Source: Candidatus Tayloriibacteriota bacterium (GTDB lineage Bacteria; Patescibacteriota; Minisyncoccia; Phycocordibacterales; PALSA-1337). Taken from it: DNA of 8,173 bases. The DNA lies in assembly GCA_026395105.1 (NCBI GenBank), contig JAPLZH010000067.1, forward strand, positions 1-8,173, in the 5' to 3' direction. Under the pieces are notes generated by a model, which made no database searches, had not been told where the DNA came from, and was given only the letters and a program-made list of their open reading frames with translations. A program made the position numbers and the translations under genes. The first letter of the stretch is position 1. Every line of letters starts with the position of its first letter. Positions 1 through 5,687 of this stretch are shown piece by piece.

Positions 1-96
1 AGAGGTGCAGAAACTACCTCCATACTAGCCTCTGTACTCCTATCTCTTAAGTGGAATAATCCCAGGAACTGGTTCCAAAAGTTCATGTCTATTTAA
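1..96 (+). CDS. IS66-like transposase, C-terminal fragment (5' end outside window)
   Basis: The first reading frame is open from base 1 and gives 31 residues before TAA at 94-96. It begins RGAETTSILASVLL and ends NPRNWFQKFMSI. A G-A-E/x-aliphatic-x-S-(V/L) helix followed by N-x-x-x-(W/F) near the C-terminus resembles the end of IS66-family transposases, as I remember them. Only the tail is present, so catalytic DDE residues cannot be checked. A candidate IS66-type terminal repeat 41 bases downstream supports the family assignment. The assignment rests on a very short segment and another transposase family is possible. The gene is cut by the window edge, so nothing shows whether it is intact. 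Confidence 0.5.
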   Translation, partial: RGAETTSILASVLLSLKWNNPRNWFQKFMSI

Positions 97-137
97 GGTT
101 GATAAATATGGAGATTGGGGAGGGTGTGGGTACTTAC
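1..137 (+). mobile_element. Right end of an IS66-like insertion sequence (partial)
   Basis: Downstream of the transposase stop, the segment ending at 137 reads inward from the outside as GTAAGTACCCACACCCTCCC. IS66-family inverted repeats classically begin GTAAGC or similar, so this fits a right terminal repeat at about 117-137. IS66 elements usually make 8-bp target duplications; the 8 bases after this end are TAAATCTG (138-145). The left end is outside the window, so neither the inverted-repeat match nor the duplication can be checked. The family features are established; the boundary here is inference. Confidence 0.35.
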
Positions 138-148
138 TAAATCTGTTG

Positions 149-177
149 TTGACAAATATATCGTTATAGTATATACT
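149..177 (+). promoter_or_regulatory. Sigma-70-type promoter for the DEAD-box helicase
   Basis: TTGACA (149-154) is a perfect -35 box. After 17 bp comes TATACT (172-177), one mismatch from the -10 consensus. Transcription would start near 184 and read into the helicase at 311, giving a leader of about 127 nt. It lies 12 bp outside the proposed IS66-like end, so it probably belongs to the host gene and not to the element. This is the only promoter in the window with a clear -35 box. Confidence 0.7.
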
Positions 178-183
178 CATTTG

Positions 184-310
184 GTAAGTAAATCTCAGAA
201 GTTTCATCGCATTTCTAGTGTATCTGCGTCTTAATAGAAACAGAAGAGAACCAGTCGTCCTTACTTTAATATTAAGACTGGAAAGACGCACGAGAATTTG
301 CGTTTGAAAA
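184..310 (+). promoter_or_regulatory. Structured 5' leader of the helicase mRNA with two mutually exclusive hairpins
   Basis: One fold pairs TGCGTCTT (225-232) with AAGACGCA (283-290) and encloses a second stem, CCAGTC (251-256) with GACTGG (276-281). The competing fold uses the same ACGCA (286-290) to pair with TGCGT (299-303), extendable by a G-U and an A-U pair to 7 bp with an 8-nt loop, ending six bases before the ATG. The two folds cannot coexist. No Shine-Dalgarno sequence precedes the ATG. Pairing is read directly from the sequence; a regulatory role is inferred. Leaders of this sort occur on some cold-shock RNA helicase mRNAs. Confidence 0.45.
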
Positions 311-1486
311 ATGTTTAAACAAAATTATAGAAATGATAACCGAAGCAGACGCTTCGGCGGTAAGCCCTCTTTTAGTAGGGGAAAATATATAGACCCTAAC
401 CGCTTTATAAAGAAAGCAGAGCCTATTTTAAATGCTCCCGCATATGTGCCAAAGCACGCTTTTATAGACTTTCAGATAGATGAAAGAATAAAGGCAAATA
501 TTACAAAGATCGGATATATAACTCCGACTCCTATTCAGGATCAGTCTATTCCGCTCGTTTTGAACGGACATGATGTGGTCGGAATTGCGAATACAGGTAC
601 TGGTAAAACAGCGGCCTTTCTTTTGCCTTTATTAAATAAGGCATTAAAAAATCCTAATGAAAATATATTAGTGATAGTTCCGACTCGTGAACTCGCTCAG
701 CAGATTAATGAGGAATTTATAAAATTCGGCAGAAATCTAAAAATGTTTTCTGTTTGCTGTGTCGGAGGTGCTTCCATTAGCCAGCAAGTAAATAATTTAC
801 GCTATAAAAATAATTTCGTCTTCGGAACACCGGGGCGCTTAAAAGACCTTATAGAAAGACGTGCTATTAATCCAGCACAGTTCGGAACTATCGTTCTAGA
901 CGAAGCGGATCGCATGCTAGACATGGGATTCATAAACGATATGCGCTTTATTATGGCAAAGATGCCGGCAAATAGACAGACTCTTTTCTTTTCAGCTACC
1001 ACTTCTCCTGAAGTCGGTGTGCTTATTAAAGAATTCTTAAAAAATCCTCAAACTGTTTCAGTTAAGACTGGAGATACTTCTAAGAATATTGATCAGGATG
1101 TCATCCGTGTCGGAAGAGATAAGCAAAAGATAGATGTTCTACATGAACTTCTAAACAAGCCTGAATTTAGTAAGGTTCTAATTTTCGGCAAAACAAAGCA
1201 CGGCGTAGAGAAACTTTCAAAGACTCTTACTGAACGCGGTTTTAAAGCTGAATCTATTCATGGAAATAAAAATCAGAGTAAACGTCAGAGAGCTTTACAG
1301 TCATTTAAGGGAAATCATGTGAATGTCCTAGTAGCTACAGACGTGGCTGCTCGCGGACTAGATATTCCTTTAGTAACTCACGTCATTAACTATGACATTC
1401 CTGCTACTTATGAAGATTATGTTCATAGAATAGGACGTACTGGACGCGCTGGACAGACAGGAAAGGCACTAACATTCCTGGGTTAA
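311..1486 (+). CDS. DEAD-box ATP-dependent RNA helicase (RhlE-like)
   Basis: Cytoplasmic ATP-dependent RNA unwinding, likely in RNA decay, ribosome assembly or cold adaptation. All core motifs are present in 391 residues: aromatic-plus-Q motif (about 51-76, TPTPIQ), motif I ANTGTGKT (93-100), Ia PTRELAQ (124-130), Ib TPGR (173-176), II DEAD (197-200), III SAT (228-230), IV around LIFGKTKHG (290-298), V ATDVAARGLD (342-351) and VI HRIGRTGRAG (372-381). A basic, Gly/Arg-rich N-terminal tail (about 1-45) may bind RNA. Motif I has Asn where Gln is usual. The protein stops right after ALTFLG, so a C-terminal extension is absent, or lost by a frameshift (see findings). The ATG at 311 has no Shine-Dalgarno but follows a strong promoter and a structured leader; a terminator follows. 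Family certain; substrate unknown. Confidence 0.95.
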   Translation: MFKQNYRNDNRSRRFGGKPSFSRGKYIDPNRFIKKAEPILNAPAYVPKHAFIDFQIDERIKANITKIGYITPTPIQDQSIPLVLNGHDVVGIANTGTGKTAAFLLPLLNKALKNPNENILVIVPTRELAQQINEEFIKFGRNLKMFSVCCVGGASISQQVNNLRYKNNFVFGTPGRLKDLIERRAINPAQFGTIVLDEADRMLDMGFINDMRFIMAKMPANRQTLFFSATTSPEVGVLIKEFLKNPQTVSVKTGDTSKNIDQDVIRVGRDKQKIDVLHELLNKPEFSKVLIFGKTKHGVEKLSKTLTERGFKAESIHGNKNQSKRQRALQSFKGNHVNVLVATDVAARGLDIPLVTHVINYDIPATYEDYVHRIGRTGRAGQTGKALTFLG

Positions 1487-1526
1487 AAAAGAAAGCGTAA
1501 AATTAGTCAAAAAAGAACGCAAAGTT

Positions 1527-1554
1527 TCCAGCAAATCTTAAGTAATTTGCTGGA
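1527..1554 (+). terminator. Intrinsic-type terminator downstream of the helicase
   Basis: TCCAGCAAAT (1527-1536) and ATTTGCTGGA (1545-1554) form a perfect 10-bp stem with an 8-nt loop, followed by TTTTGCTATAGATTTT, a moderate U-rich stretch. It separates the helicase from the next promoter at 1597. If the helicase is read in the +1 frame after 1481, its alternative stop (TAA 1539-1541) falls in the loop. Confidence 0.65.
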
Positions 1555-1596
1555 TTTTGCTATAGATTTTAAGCACCTTTTATTTGCTAATATGAA

Positions 1597-1605
1597 TGAT
1601 ATAAT
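1597..1605 (+). promoter_or_regulatory. Extended -10 promoter, leaderless geometry
   Basis: TGA followed by TATAAT (1600-1605) is an extended -10 element (TGN-TATAAT) with a perfect hexamer. No good -35 box is seen. With normal spacing the first transcribed base is 1612, the A of the ATG of the membrane protein gene. The mRNA would therefore have no leader. The TSS position is inferred from spacing. Confidence 0.6.
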
Positions 1606-1611
1606 TTGCAT

Positions 1612-2121
1612 ATGGATCTAAAACCTAAGAATCTTAATTTAATAATAGAATATCTATTATTCATTGTATTTTTATCTTGGCCGATTTACTTTTCTACATA
1701 TATAGCTTTTTTTAATGTTCCTTTTTTTGTAAGTATTTCAGGTCTTTTCCCGAGTACACATATTGGAATCGTTTTAACGATATCTCTAGTACTTTTACTG
1801 CTACTTGTAATATTTTGCTGGAAAAAGATAGTGGAACCCAAATGGATTCTTTTTACGACACTATTTAGTTTGATTATATTGTATCCCTATTATTTTTTAT
1901 TATTTGATATTCATCCTTTGATAATGATAATTCTCGGACCTGTCTTTACTGTAGTTTATATATTTACTCTATTTATATTTAATAAATCATTTAGTTTTGA
2001 AATAGGGTACATCTCTCCACTTTACAGATTTGTTTTACCTTTGATAATATTTATCATTGTCTTAGTCTTGGTAAGTTCTGTTTTTTGGCACAGTGCACTA
2101 ATGGGTCAAATTCCACTTTAA
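1612..2121 (+). CDS. Unrecognised polytopic membrane protein (about 5 TM)
   Basis: I do not recognise this 169-residue protein. It is strongly hydrophobic, with about five predicted membrane spans: near residues 10-33, 50-70, 78-98, 103-125 and 140-160. Charged residues cluster in short loops such as KKIVEPK between spans 2 and 3. No enzymatic motif is visible. An in-frame TTG at 1606 would add two residues, but the ATG at 1612 is preferred because the -10 box at 1600-1605 places the transcript start on it. Only two bases separate its stop from the ATG of the next small membrane gene, so the two are probably co-transcribed. Its high A+T content and Ile/Leu/Phe richness are expected for a membrane protein in a low-GC genome. 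Confidence 0.75.
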   Translation: MDLKPKNLNLIIEYLLFIVFLSWPIYFSTYIAFFNVPFFVSISGLFPSTHIGIVLTISLVLLLLLVIFCWKKIVEPKWILFTTLFSLIILYPYYFLLFDIHPLIMIILGPVFTVVYIFTLFIFNKSFSFEIGYISPLYRFVLPLIIFIIVLVLVSSVFWHSALMGQIPL

Positions 2122-2123
2122 TT

Positions 2124-2294
2124 ATGAGTACTAAATCACTTATTTGGGGAGGGGTATTAATTGGCTCCGCCGTAGGCGGAGCCATACCGATGCTTTGGGG
2201 CGAAGGAGAAATCTCTTTTTCTTCCCTCATTCTAAGTTCGGTCGGTGCACTCGTCGGCATCTATTTAGGCTATAAACTAAGTAAAATCTTATAA
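2124..2294 (+). CDS. Small glycine-rich two-span membrane protein
   Basis: A 56-residue protein starting MSTKSLIWGG. Two hydrophobic segments (about 7-23 and 31-52) carry small-residue spacing such as GGVLIGSAVGG and SSVGALVGIYLG, the glycine-zipper pattern that favours helix packing. A short acidic link (GEGEIS) separates them. I recall similar small proteins in Parcubacteria-type genomes but know no function. The ATG at 2124 follows the previous stop by two bases with no Shine-Dalgarno, so expression may depend on translational coupling. A longer frame from 2085 exists, but it overlaps the previous gene and adds a hydrophilic start, so I reject it. A 9-bp perfect hairpin lies inside the gene at 2163-2183. 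Confidence 0.6.
   Translation: MSTKSLIWGGVLIGSAVGGAIPMLWGEGEISFSSLILSSVGALVGIYLGYKLSKIL
2163..2183. repeat. GC-rich perfect palindrome inside the small membrane gene
   Basis: GGCTCCGCC (2163-2171), loop GTA, GGCGGAGCC (2175-2183): 9 bp with no mismatch, 8 of the 9 pairs G-C, in an AT-rich gene. It encodes part of the first transmembrane segment (GSAVGGA). It could slow transcription or translation, or be a relic of a palindromic element. Composition and pairing are seen directly; the role is unknown. Confidence 0.6.
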
Positions 2295-2305
2295 TATAAA
2301 AAGTA

Positions 2306-3121
2306 CTATGCTATGGAACGGCTGTTATTACTGAATAAAAATACGAAAGCGAAGACGGCGAGCATGATGAGGACTATGGTGCCACCGGTCGAAAGGTTTA
2401 GATAAAAAGAGGCAAAGATGCCCGCCACCACTCCGAAAAGTGAGAAGATTTCTGCGTATAGAATAGTTTTGGCAAAGCTAACGCGGAGCTGAAGGGCCGT
2501 GACTACAGGCACTACTATTAATGCTGATATGAGAAGGATTCCGACTATTGGTATGGAAATAGAGACAGTAAGTGCGGATAAAATAATAAGCACAGTATTA
2601 ATTAATTTAACCGGAATTCCGTTTACCTTTGCCGACTCTTCGTCAAATGAAATGGCCACAAGCTCTTTATAAAAAGCAAAAAGAATGACTATTACGACGA
2701 CTGCTAGAATGGCTATCATAAGTACATCGGCCGAAGTCACGGTCAATATACTTCCGAATAAATAATTAAAAAGATTAGTGTTAAAACCGTGGGCAAGGCT
2801 TAGAAGTACGACAGCGAGCGCTAAACTTCCAGAAAGGAAAAGGGCGAGCGCAGATTCGCCATATACTTTTTTAGAAATTCTGAGGCGTTCTATGCCGAAT
2901 GAGGCAAAGAGCGTCGCCCCGAGGGCTGTGATGACCGGATTAATTTTAAGAAGAAGGCCGATAGCGATTCCAGCGAGTGATACATGAGAAAGGGTATCAG
3001 CTATAAGGGAGTATCTGCGAAGCACTAGGAAAATTCCGATAAGTGGGGCAATGAGTGAAACTATAATTCCCGCCTCTAATCCTCTTATTATGAAATCGTA
3101 TTTAAAAATTTCTAAAAACAT
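2306..3121 (-). CDS. znuB: Metal ABC transporter permease (ZnuB/MntB type)
   Basis: Membrane channel subunit of a Zn(II)/Mn(II) importer, ABC-3 family. The 271 residues, a normal length for the family, are mostly hydrophobic with about eight spans. Near the N-terminus the stretch LRRYSLIADTLSHVSLAGIA (about 34-53) matches the family pattern 'RR.sLigDalsHa.laGia'. The EESAKVNGIP segment (about 160-169) fits the cytoplasmic coupling region that contacts the ATPase. Its ATG is one base after the znuC stop with no Shine-Dalgarno, so it is probably translated by coupling. It is the last gene of the minus-strand operon and converges on the small membrane gene with only 11 bp between, where I see no strong terminator. 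Metal choice cannot be read from this subunit. Confidence 0.92.
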   Translation of the reverse strand: MFLEIFKYDFIIRGLEAGIIVSLIAPLIGIFLVLRRYSLIADTLSHVSLAGIAIGLLLKINPVITALGATLFASFGIERLRISKKVYGESALALFLSGSLALAVVLLSLAHGFNTNLFNYLFGSILTVTSADVLMIAILAVVVIVILFAFYKELVAISFDEESAKVNGIPVKLINTVLIILSALTVSISIPIVGILLISALIVVPVVTALQLRVSFAKTILYAEIFSLFGVVAGIFASFYLNLSTGGTIVLIMLAVFAFVFLFSNNSRSIA

Positions 3122-3122
3122 A

Positions 3123-3887
3123 TTAATTATTATGATGATGAGAAGTAATTTGCACTTCGGACGCAGATGGATGCATGACGAGGGTGCGGTCCACGCAGGC
3201 TATATGCATCGCTTCCTTTGCCACTCTTTCTAAATCATGGGAAATTAAGATAAGGGTCAGATCTAGCTCACGATTAAGTTTTTGAAGTAAGGCAAAGAAT
3301 TCATTTTGACTTTTTTCATCCACACCGGATGTAGGCTCATCTAGGAAAATCACTTCAGGCTCTCCGGCGAGGGCGCGGGCTATAAATACTCTCTGTAGCT
3401 GTCCACCAGAAATGTCTCCTATCATTCTGTTTTTAAAATCTAGCATCCCTACATCACTAAGCGCCTTTTCACAAATCTTTTTATCTTCTGATGTGATTTT
3501 ATTAAAGAGTCCTTTCTTTCCGTATCGGCCCATTAAAACCACTTCCTCTACTGTGGCAGGGAAATTCTTATCAAAATTTGCCACTTTCTGTGGAACATAG
3601 CTTATCTTTGCCCAGTCTTTAAAATCCTTAATGTCCTGTCCGAATAATTTTATAGTTCCAGCGCTCGGTTTTAAAAGATTTAAAATAATCTTTAAAAGTG
3701 TGGTTTTTCCAGCACCGTTCGCTCCTGTCATTCCTATGTAGTCGCCCTTATGAACTTCGAAATTAATATTATGAAGGACGTCATCCTCAGCGTTCGCGCT
3801 GTCCGCGCCGTTTTTCCCGCTGTTCCCATATGAAAAGGAAACTCCGCGCAGTTCTATTATATTTTTTGTATGATCTATTTTTTGCAT
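3123..3887 (-). CDS. znuC: Metal ABC transporter ATP-binding protein (ZnuC/MntA type)
   Basis: Cytoplasmic ATPase that drives metal import through the permease encoded just downstream. In 254 residues: Walker A GANGAGKTT (55-63), Q-loop VPQK with Gln100, signature ISGGQLQR (159-166), Walker B VIFLDEP (179-185) with catalytic Glu184, D-loop region SGVD, and switch His217 in SHD. The usual LSGGQ signature is ISGGQ. Residues about 22-35 (NSGKNGADSANAED) form a polar, GC-rich insertion between the first strands, in a variable surface loop. The C-terminus ends SHHHNN, which might touch metal but is probably just low-complexity sequence. The ATG lies 13 bp inside the end of znuA, which points to translational coupling. 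Confidence 0.94.
   Translation of the reverse strand: MQKIDHTKNIIELRGVSFSYGNSGKNGADSANAEDDVLHNINFEVHKGDYIGMTGANGAGKTTLLKIILNLLKPSAGTIKLFGQDIKDFKDWAKISYVPQKVANFDKNFPATVEEVVLMGRYGKKGLFNKITSEDKKICEKALSDVGMLDFKNRMIGDISGGQLQRVFIARALAGEPEVIFLDEPTSGVDEKSQNEFFALLQKLNRELDLTLILISHDLERVAKEAMHIACVDRTLVMHPSASEVQITSHHHNN
3788..3801. repeat. Short TTCG-loop hairpin in the znuC insertion
   Basis: On the plus strand CAGCG (3788-3792), TTCG, CGCTG (3797-3801) form a 5-bp stem closed by a TTCG tetraloop; on the mRNA (minus) strand the loop is CGAA. It lies in the GC-rich segment encoding the extra loop of the ATPase. The stem is short and could be chance in a locally GC-rich stretch. Confidence 0.35.
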
Positions 3888-4750
3888 TGTAGGGCAGTTT
3901 CTAAATTAATTAAATTTTCTCGCATGACTGTGAAGTAATTTTCGCCTCGGCTGATTTCCTCCGCAGTTAATCCCTCTAGTGGATTTAAAACTAAAGTTTT
4001 CGCGCCGATTTCATTTGCTAAAGTCTCTGCTAATTTCGGACTGATTAAATTCTCTGTGAAAATATATTTAATATTCTGAGCTCTAGCGAAATCAGTTATG
4101 TCAGCCAGCTCTTTCGGTGTCGGCTCTGAATCTGGTGAAAGGCCGGATATAGAAATCTGATTAAAGCCGTAAGTAGAAGCTATATAGTGAAAAGCAGAGT
4201 GGGAAGTTATAAAGTCTTTTTTTTCACAAGTATTCGCGTTTAATCCATTTCTGTATTCATAATCTAAATTATCTAATCTATTTTTTAAATTCGCCAAACT
4301 TTTTCCATAAACAGCTGAATTTTTAGGATCTACTTTCATAAGTCCTAGGGCTATTTTATCAGCTATTTTTTCTGCAAGCTGTGGACTTAGCCAAATATGC
4401 GGGTCTGGGTCATCGCCCTCATAAGCGATCACGGTCTCTATGCTTTTATCAGTAATTTTCCAAGACTCTAATCCACCGCCATTTAAAATCAGTAATTTAC
4501 TGTTCGTAATATTCGCCATATCACTAGTCGATGGTTCATAATCGTGCGGTTCTGCGCCAGCTGGCGTTATATTTTCCACACTAACTAAATCACCACCGAT
4601 TTCTTTTGCAAAAAAGTATAAAGGATAAAAGCTAGCAATGACTTTAATTTTGCTATTATCTTCTATATTTTTCTGTGTCTTCACTCCTATAGTTAGAATT
4701 AAGAGCAAAATAATAAGGAGTGCAAACGCAGTAACTAATACCTTTTTCAT
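3875..4750 (-). CDS. znuA: Metal-binding protein of an ABC importer (ZnuA/TroA type)
   Basis: Extracytoplasmic solute-binding protein of cluster 9 that captures Zn(II) or Mn(II) for the permease. 291 residues: a hydrophobic N-terminus (4-23) with no lipobox Cys, so a signal anchor or cleavable signal peptide, then the mature domain. Ligand candidates follow the family order: His69 (EPHDYEP), His118 (DPHIWLSP) and His184 (SHSAFHY). The fourth site, normally Asp in 'LDPL', is Asn256 (LNPL). His at the third site, where Mn-specific proteins often carry Glu, favours zinc. The His-rich loop of many ZnuA proteins is missing; only EGDDPDPH is present. Cys175 and Cys289 are the only cysteines and could form a disulfide. 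First gene of the operon, divergent from the EamA gene. Confidence 0.92.
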   Translation of the reverse strand: MKKVLVTAFALLIILLLILTIGVKTQKNIEDNSKIKVIASFYPLYFFAKEIGGDLVSVENITPAGAEPHDYEPSTSDMANITNSKLLILNGGGLESWKITDKSIETVIAYEGDDPDPHIWLSPQLAEKIADKIALGLMKVDPKNSAVYGKSLANLKNRLDNLDYEYRNGLNANTCEKKDFITSHSAFHYIASTYGFNQISISGLSPDSEPTPKELADITDFARAQNIKYIFTENLISPKLAETLANEIGAKTLVLNPLEGLTAEEISRGENYFTVMRENLINLETALQCKK

Positions 4751-4758
4751 ACAAGACG

Positions 4759-4764
4759 ATTTTA
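4759..4764 (-). promoter_or_regulatory. Candidate -10 element of the znuACB operon
   Basis: On the minus strand TAAAAT, preceded by TG, places the transcript start near 4752, two bases before the znuA ATG. The -35 region (TTCGCT near 4783-4788) is weak. This shares a 45-bp intergenic space with the oppositely oriented eamA promoter, so the two polymerases could interfere. I see no convincing Zur- or MntR-type palindrome, though a short AT-rich operator would be hard to recognise. Confidence 0.4.
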
Positions 4765-4772
4765 CACTAAAA

Positions 4773-4781
4773 TGTTATAAT
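4773..4781 (+). promoter_or_regulatory. Extended -10 promoter of the EamA gene
   Basis: TGT-TATAAT is an extended -10 with a perfect hexamer (4776-4781). The expected start is about 4788, leaving an 8-nt leader before the ATG at 4796. No -35 box or Shine-Dalgarno is evident. Confidence 0.55.
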
Positions 4782-4795
4782 TAGCGAATAAAAAT

Positions 4796-5665
4796 ATGAA
4801 TTGGATTATTTATGCGCTCGCTTCGGCGGTTTTAAATTCAGCGAGTACGGTTATCGAAAAAAAAGTGCTTGTCAGGGAACATTCTATGGAGTATTCGGCT
4901 GGCATCGCATTTCTCATCGCCCTTCTTTCTTTGCCATACCTTTTCGTCGCAGATTTAGGTGAGCTTAACTGGACTATTCTCGGAATTATTTATGTCGGTT
5001 CACTCTCAGCGGCGGGCGCATATCTTTTCGTGGCAAAGGCAGTGCGTCACATGGAAGTTAGTGAGACTACTCCACTTCTTAATCTAGGTCCTGCTGTCAC
5101 TGCGTTTTTAGCTGTAATATTTTTAGGTGAATCGCTTAATCACTGGCAGGTCGTCGGAATCGGTTTTATGATTCTCGGAATTTATTATTTAGAAGGTTCA
5201 CAGGGAAGTGCTGTAGCCTTTCTTAAGCGTCTTTTTCTTTCGAAGTATAATTCGTATATAGTCTTTGCCCTTATTCTCTACGGCTTATCTTCTATTACAG
5301 ATCAAATGATGATTCATTACTTTAATCTTCAGCCGGCGCTGTATCTAGGAATTATTCATATATTCATAGCTATAAACTTCTTAGTAGTAATGCAATTATT
5401 TTTCGATGGCTGGCATGGGATTAAGCTTAGTTTAAAAAGGGGTGGATGGCTTATGGCACTCGCTTCCGTTCTTACAATACTCGAAAGATTTTTTATGATG
5501 ACCTCTTTACAGTCTGCATTCGTCGGTCTGGCTACTGGAGTAAAAAGAGTCTCTTCTTTATTTACGACCATCATTGGTGGTGGAATTTTTCATGAGAAGA
5601 ATCTTATTCATAAATTCACGGCCTGCCTCGTAATCTTATCCGGAATCGTCCTACTTGTTTTGTAA
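4796..5665 (+). CDS. EamA/DMT-superfamily transporter
   Basis: A 289-residue inner-membrane protein with about ten spans arranged as two related halves (roughly 1-135 and 150-289), the pattern of EamA-type drug/metabolite transporters. In half one, the YVGSLSAAGAYLFVAKAVRHMEVSETTPL region (about 65-95) and GPAVTAFLAVIFLGESLNHWQVVGIGFMILGIYYL (about 98-132) match the family's 'a...a....s.s..ap...l.P....l.a...lgE.l...q..G..li..G' pattern. In half two, IFHEKNLIHKFTACLVILSGIVLLVL repeats it at the C-terminus. The substrate cannot be predicted. It is divergent from znuA and 22 bp upstream of the carboxypeptidase gene, which has its own likely promoter. Confidence 0.9.
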   Translation: MNWIIYALASAVLNSASTVIEKKVLVREHSMEYSAGIAFLIALLSLPYLFVADLGELNWTILGIIYVGSLSAAGAYLFVAKAVRHMEVSETTPLLNLGPAVTAFLAVIFLGESLNHWQVVGIGFMILGIYYLEGSQGSAVAFLKRLFLSKYNSYIVFALILYGLSSITDQMMIHYFNLQPALYLGIIHIFIAINFLVVMQLFFDGWHGIKLSLKRGGWLMALASVLTILERFFMMTSLQSAFVGLATGVKRVSSLFTTIIGGGIFHEKNLIHKFTACLVILSGIVLLVL

Positions 5666-5670
5666 AAAGG

Positions 5671-5679
5671 TGTTAATAT
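5671..5679 (+). promoter_or_regulatory. Extended -10 promoter before the carboxypeptidase-like gene
   Basis: TGT-TAATAT (hexamer 5674-5679) lies just past the eamA stop. The expected start is about 5686, two bases before the ATG at 5688, so the transcript would be almost leaderless. It also explains why 5688 is a better start than the in-frame TTG at 5655. Confidence 0.45.
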
Positions 5680-5687
5680 TCATAAGT

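Noticed and set aside
40..291. Minus-strand 83-codon open frame.
   Set aside because: It overlaps the strong plus-strand promoter and the IS end, and the product has no recognisable feature or start signal.
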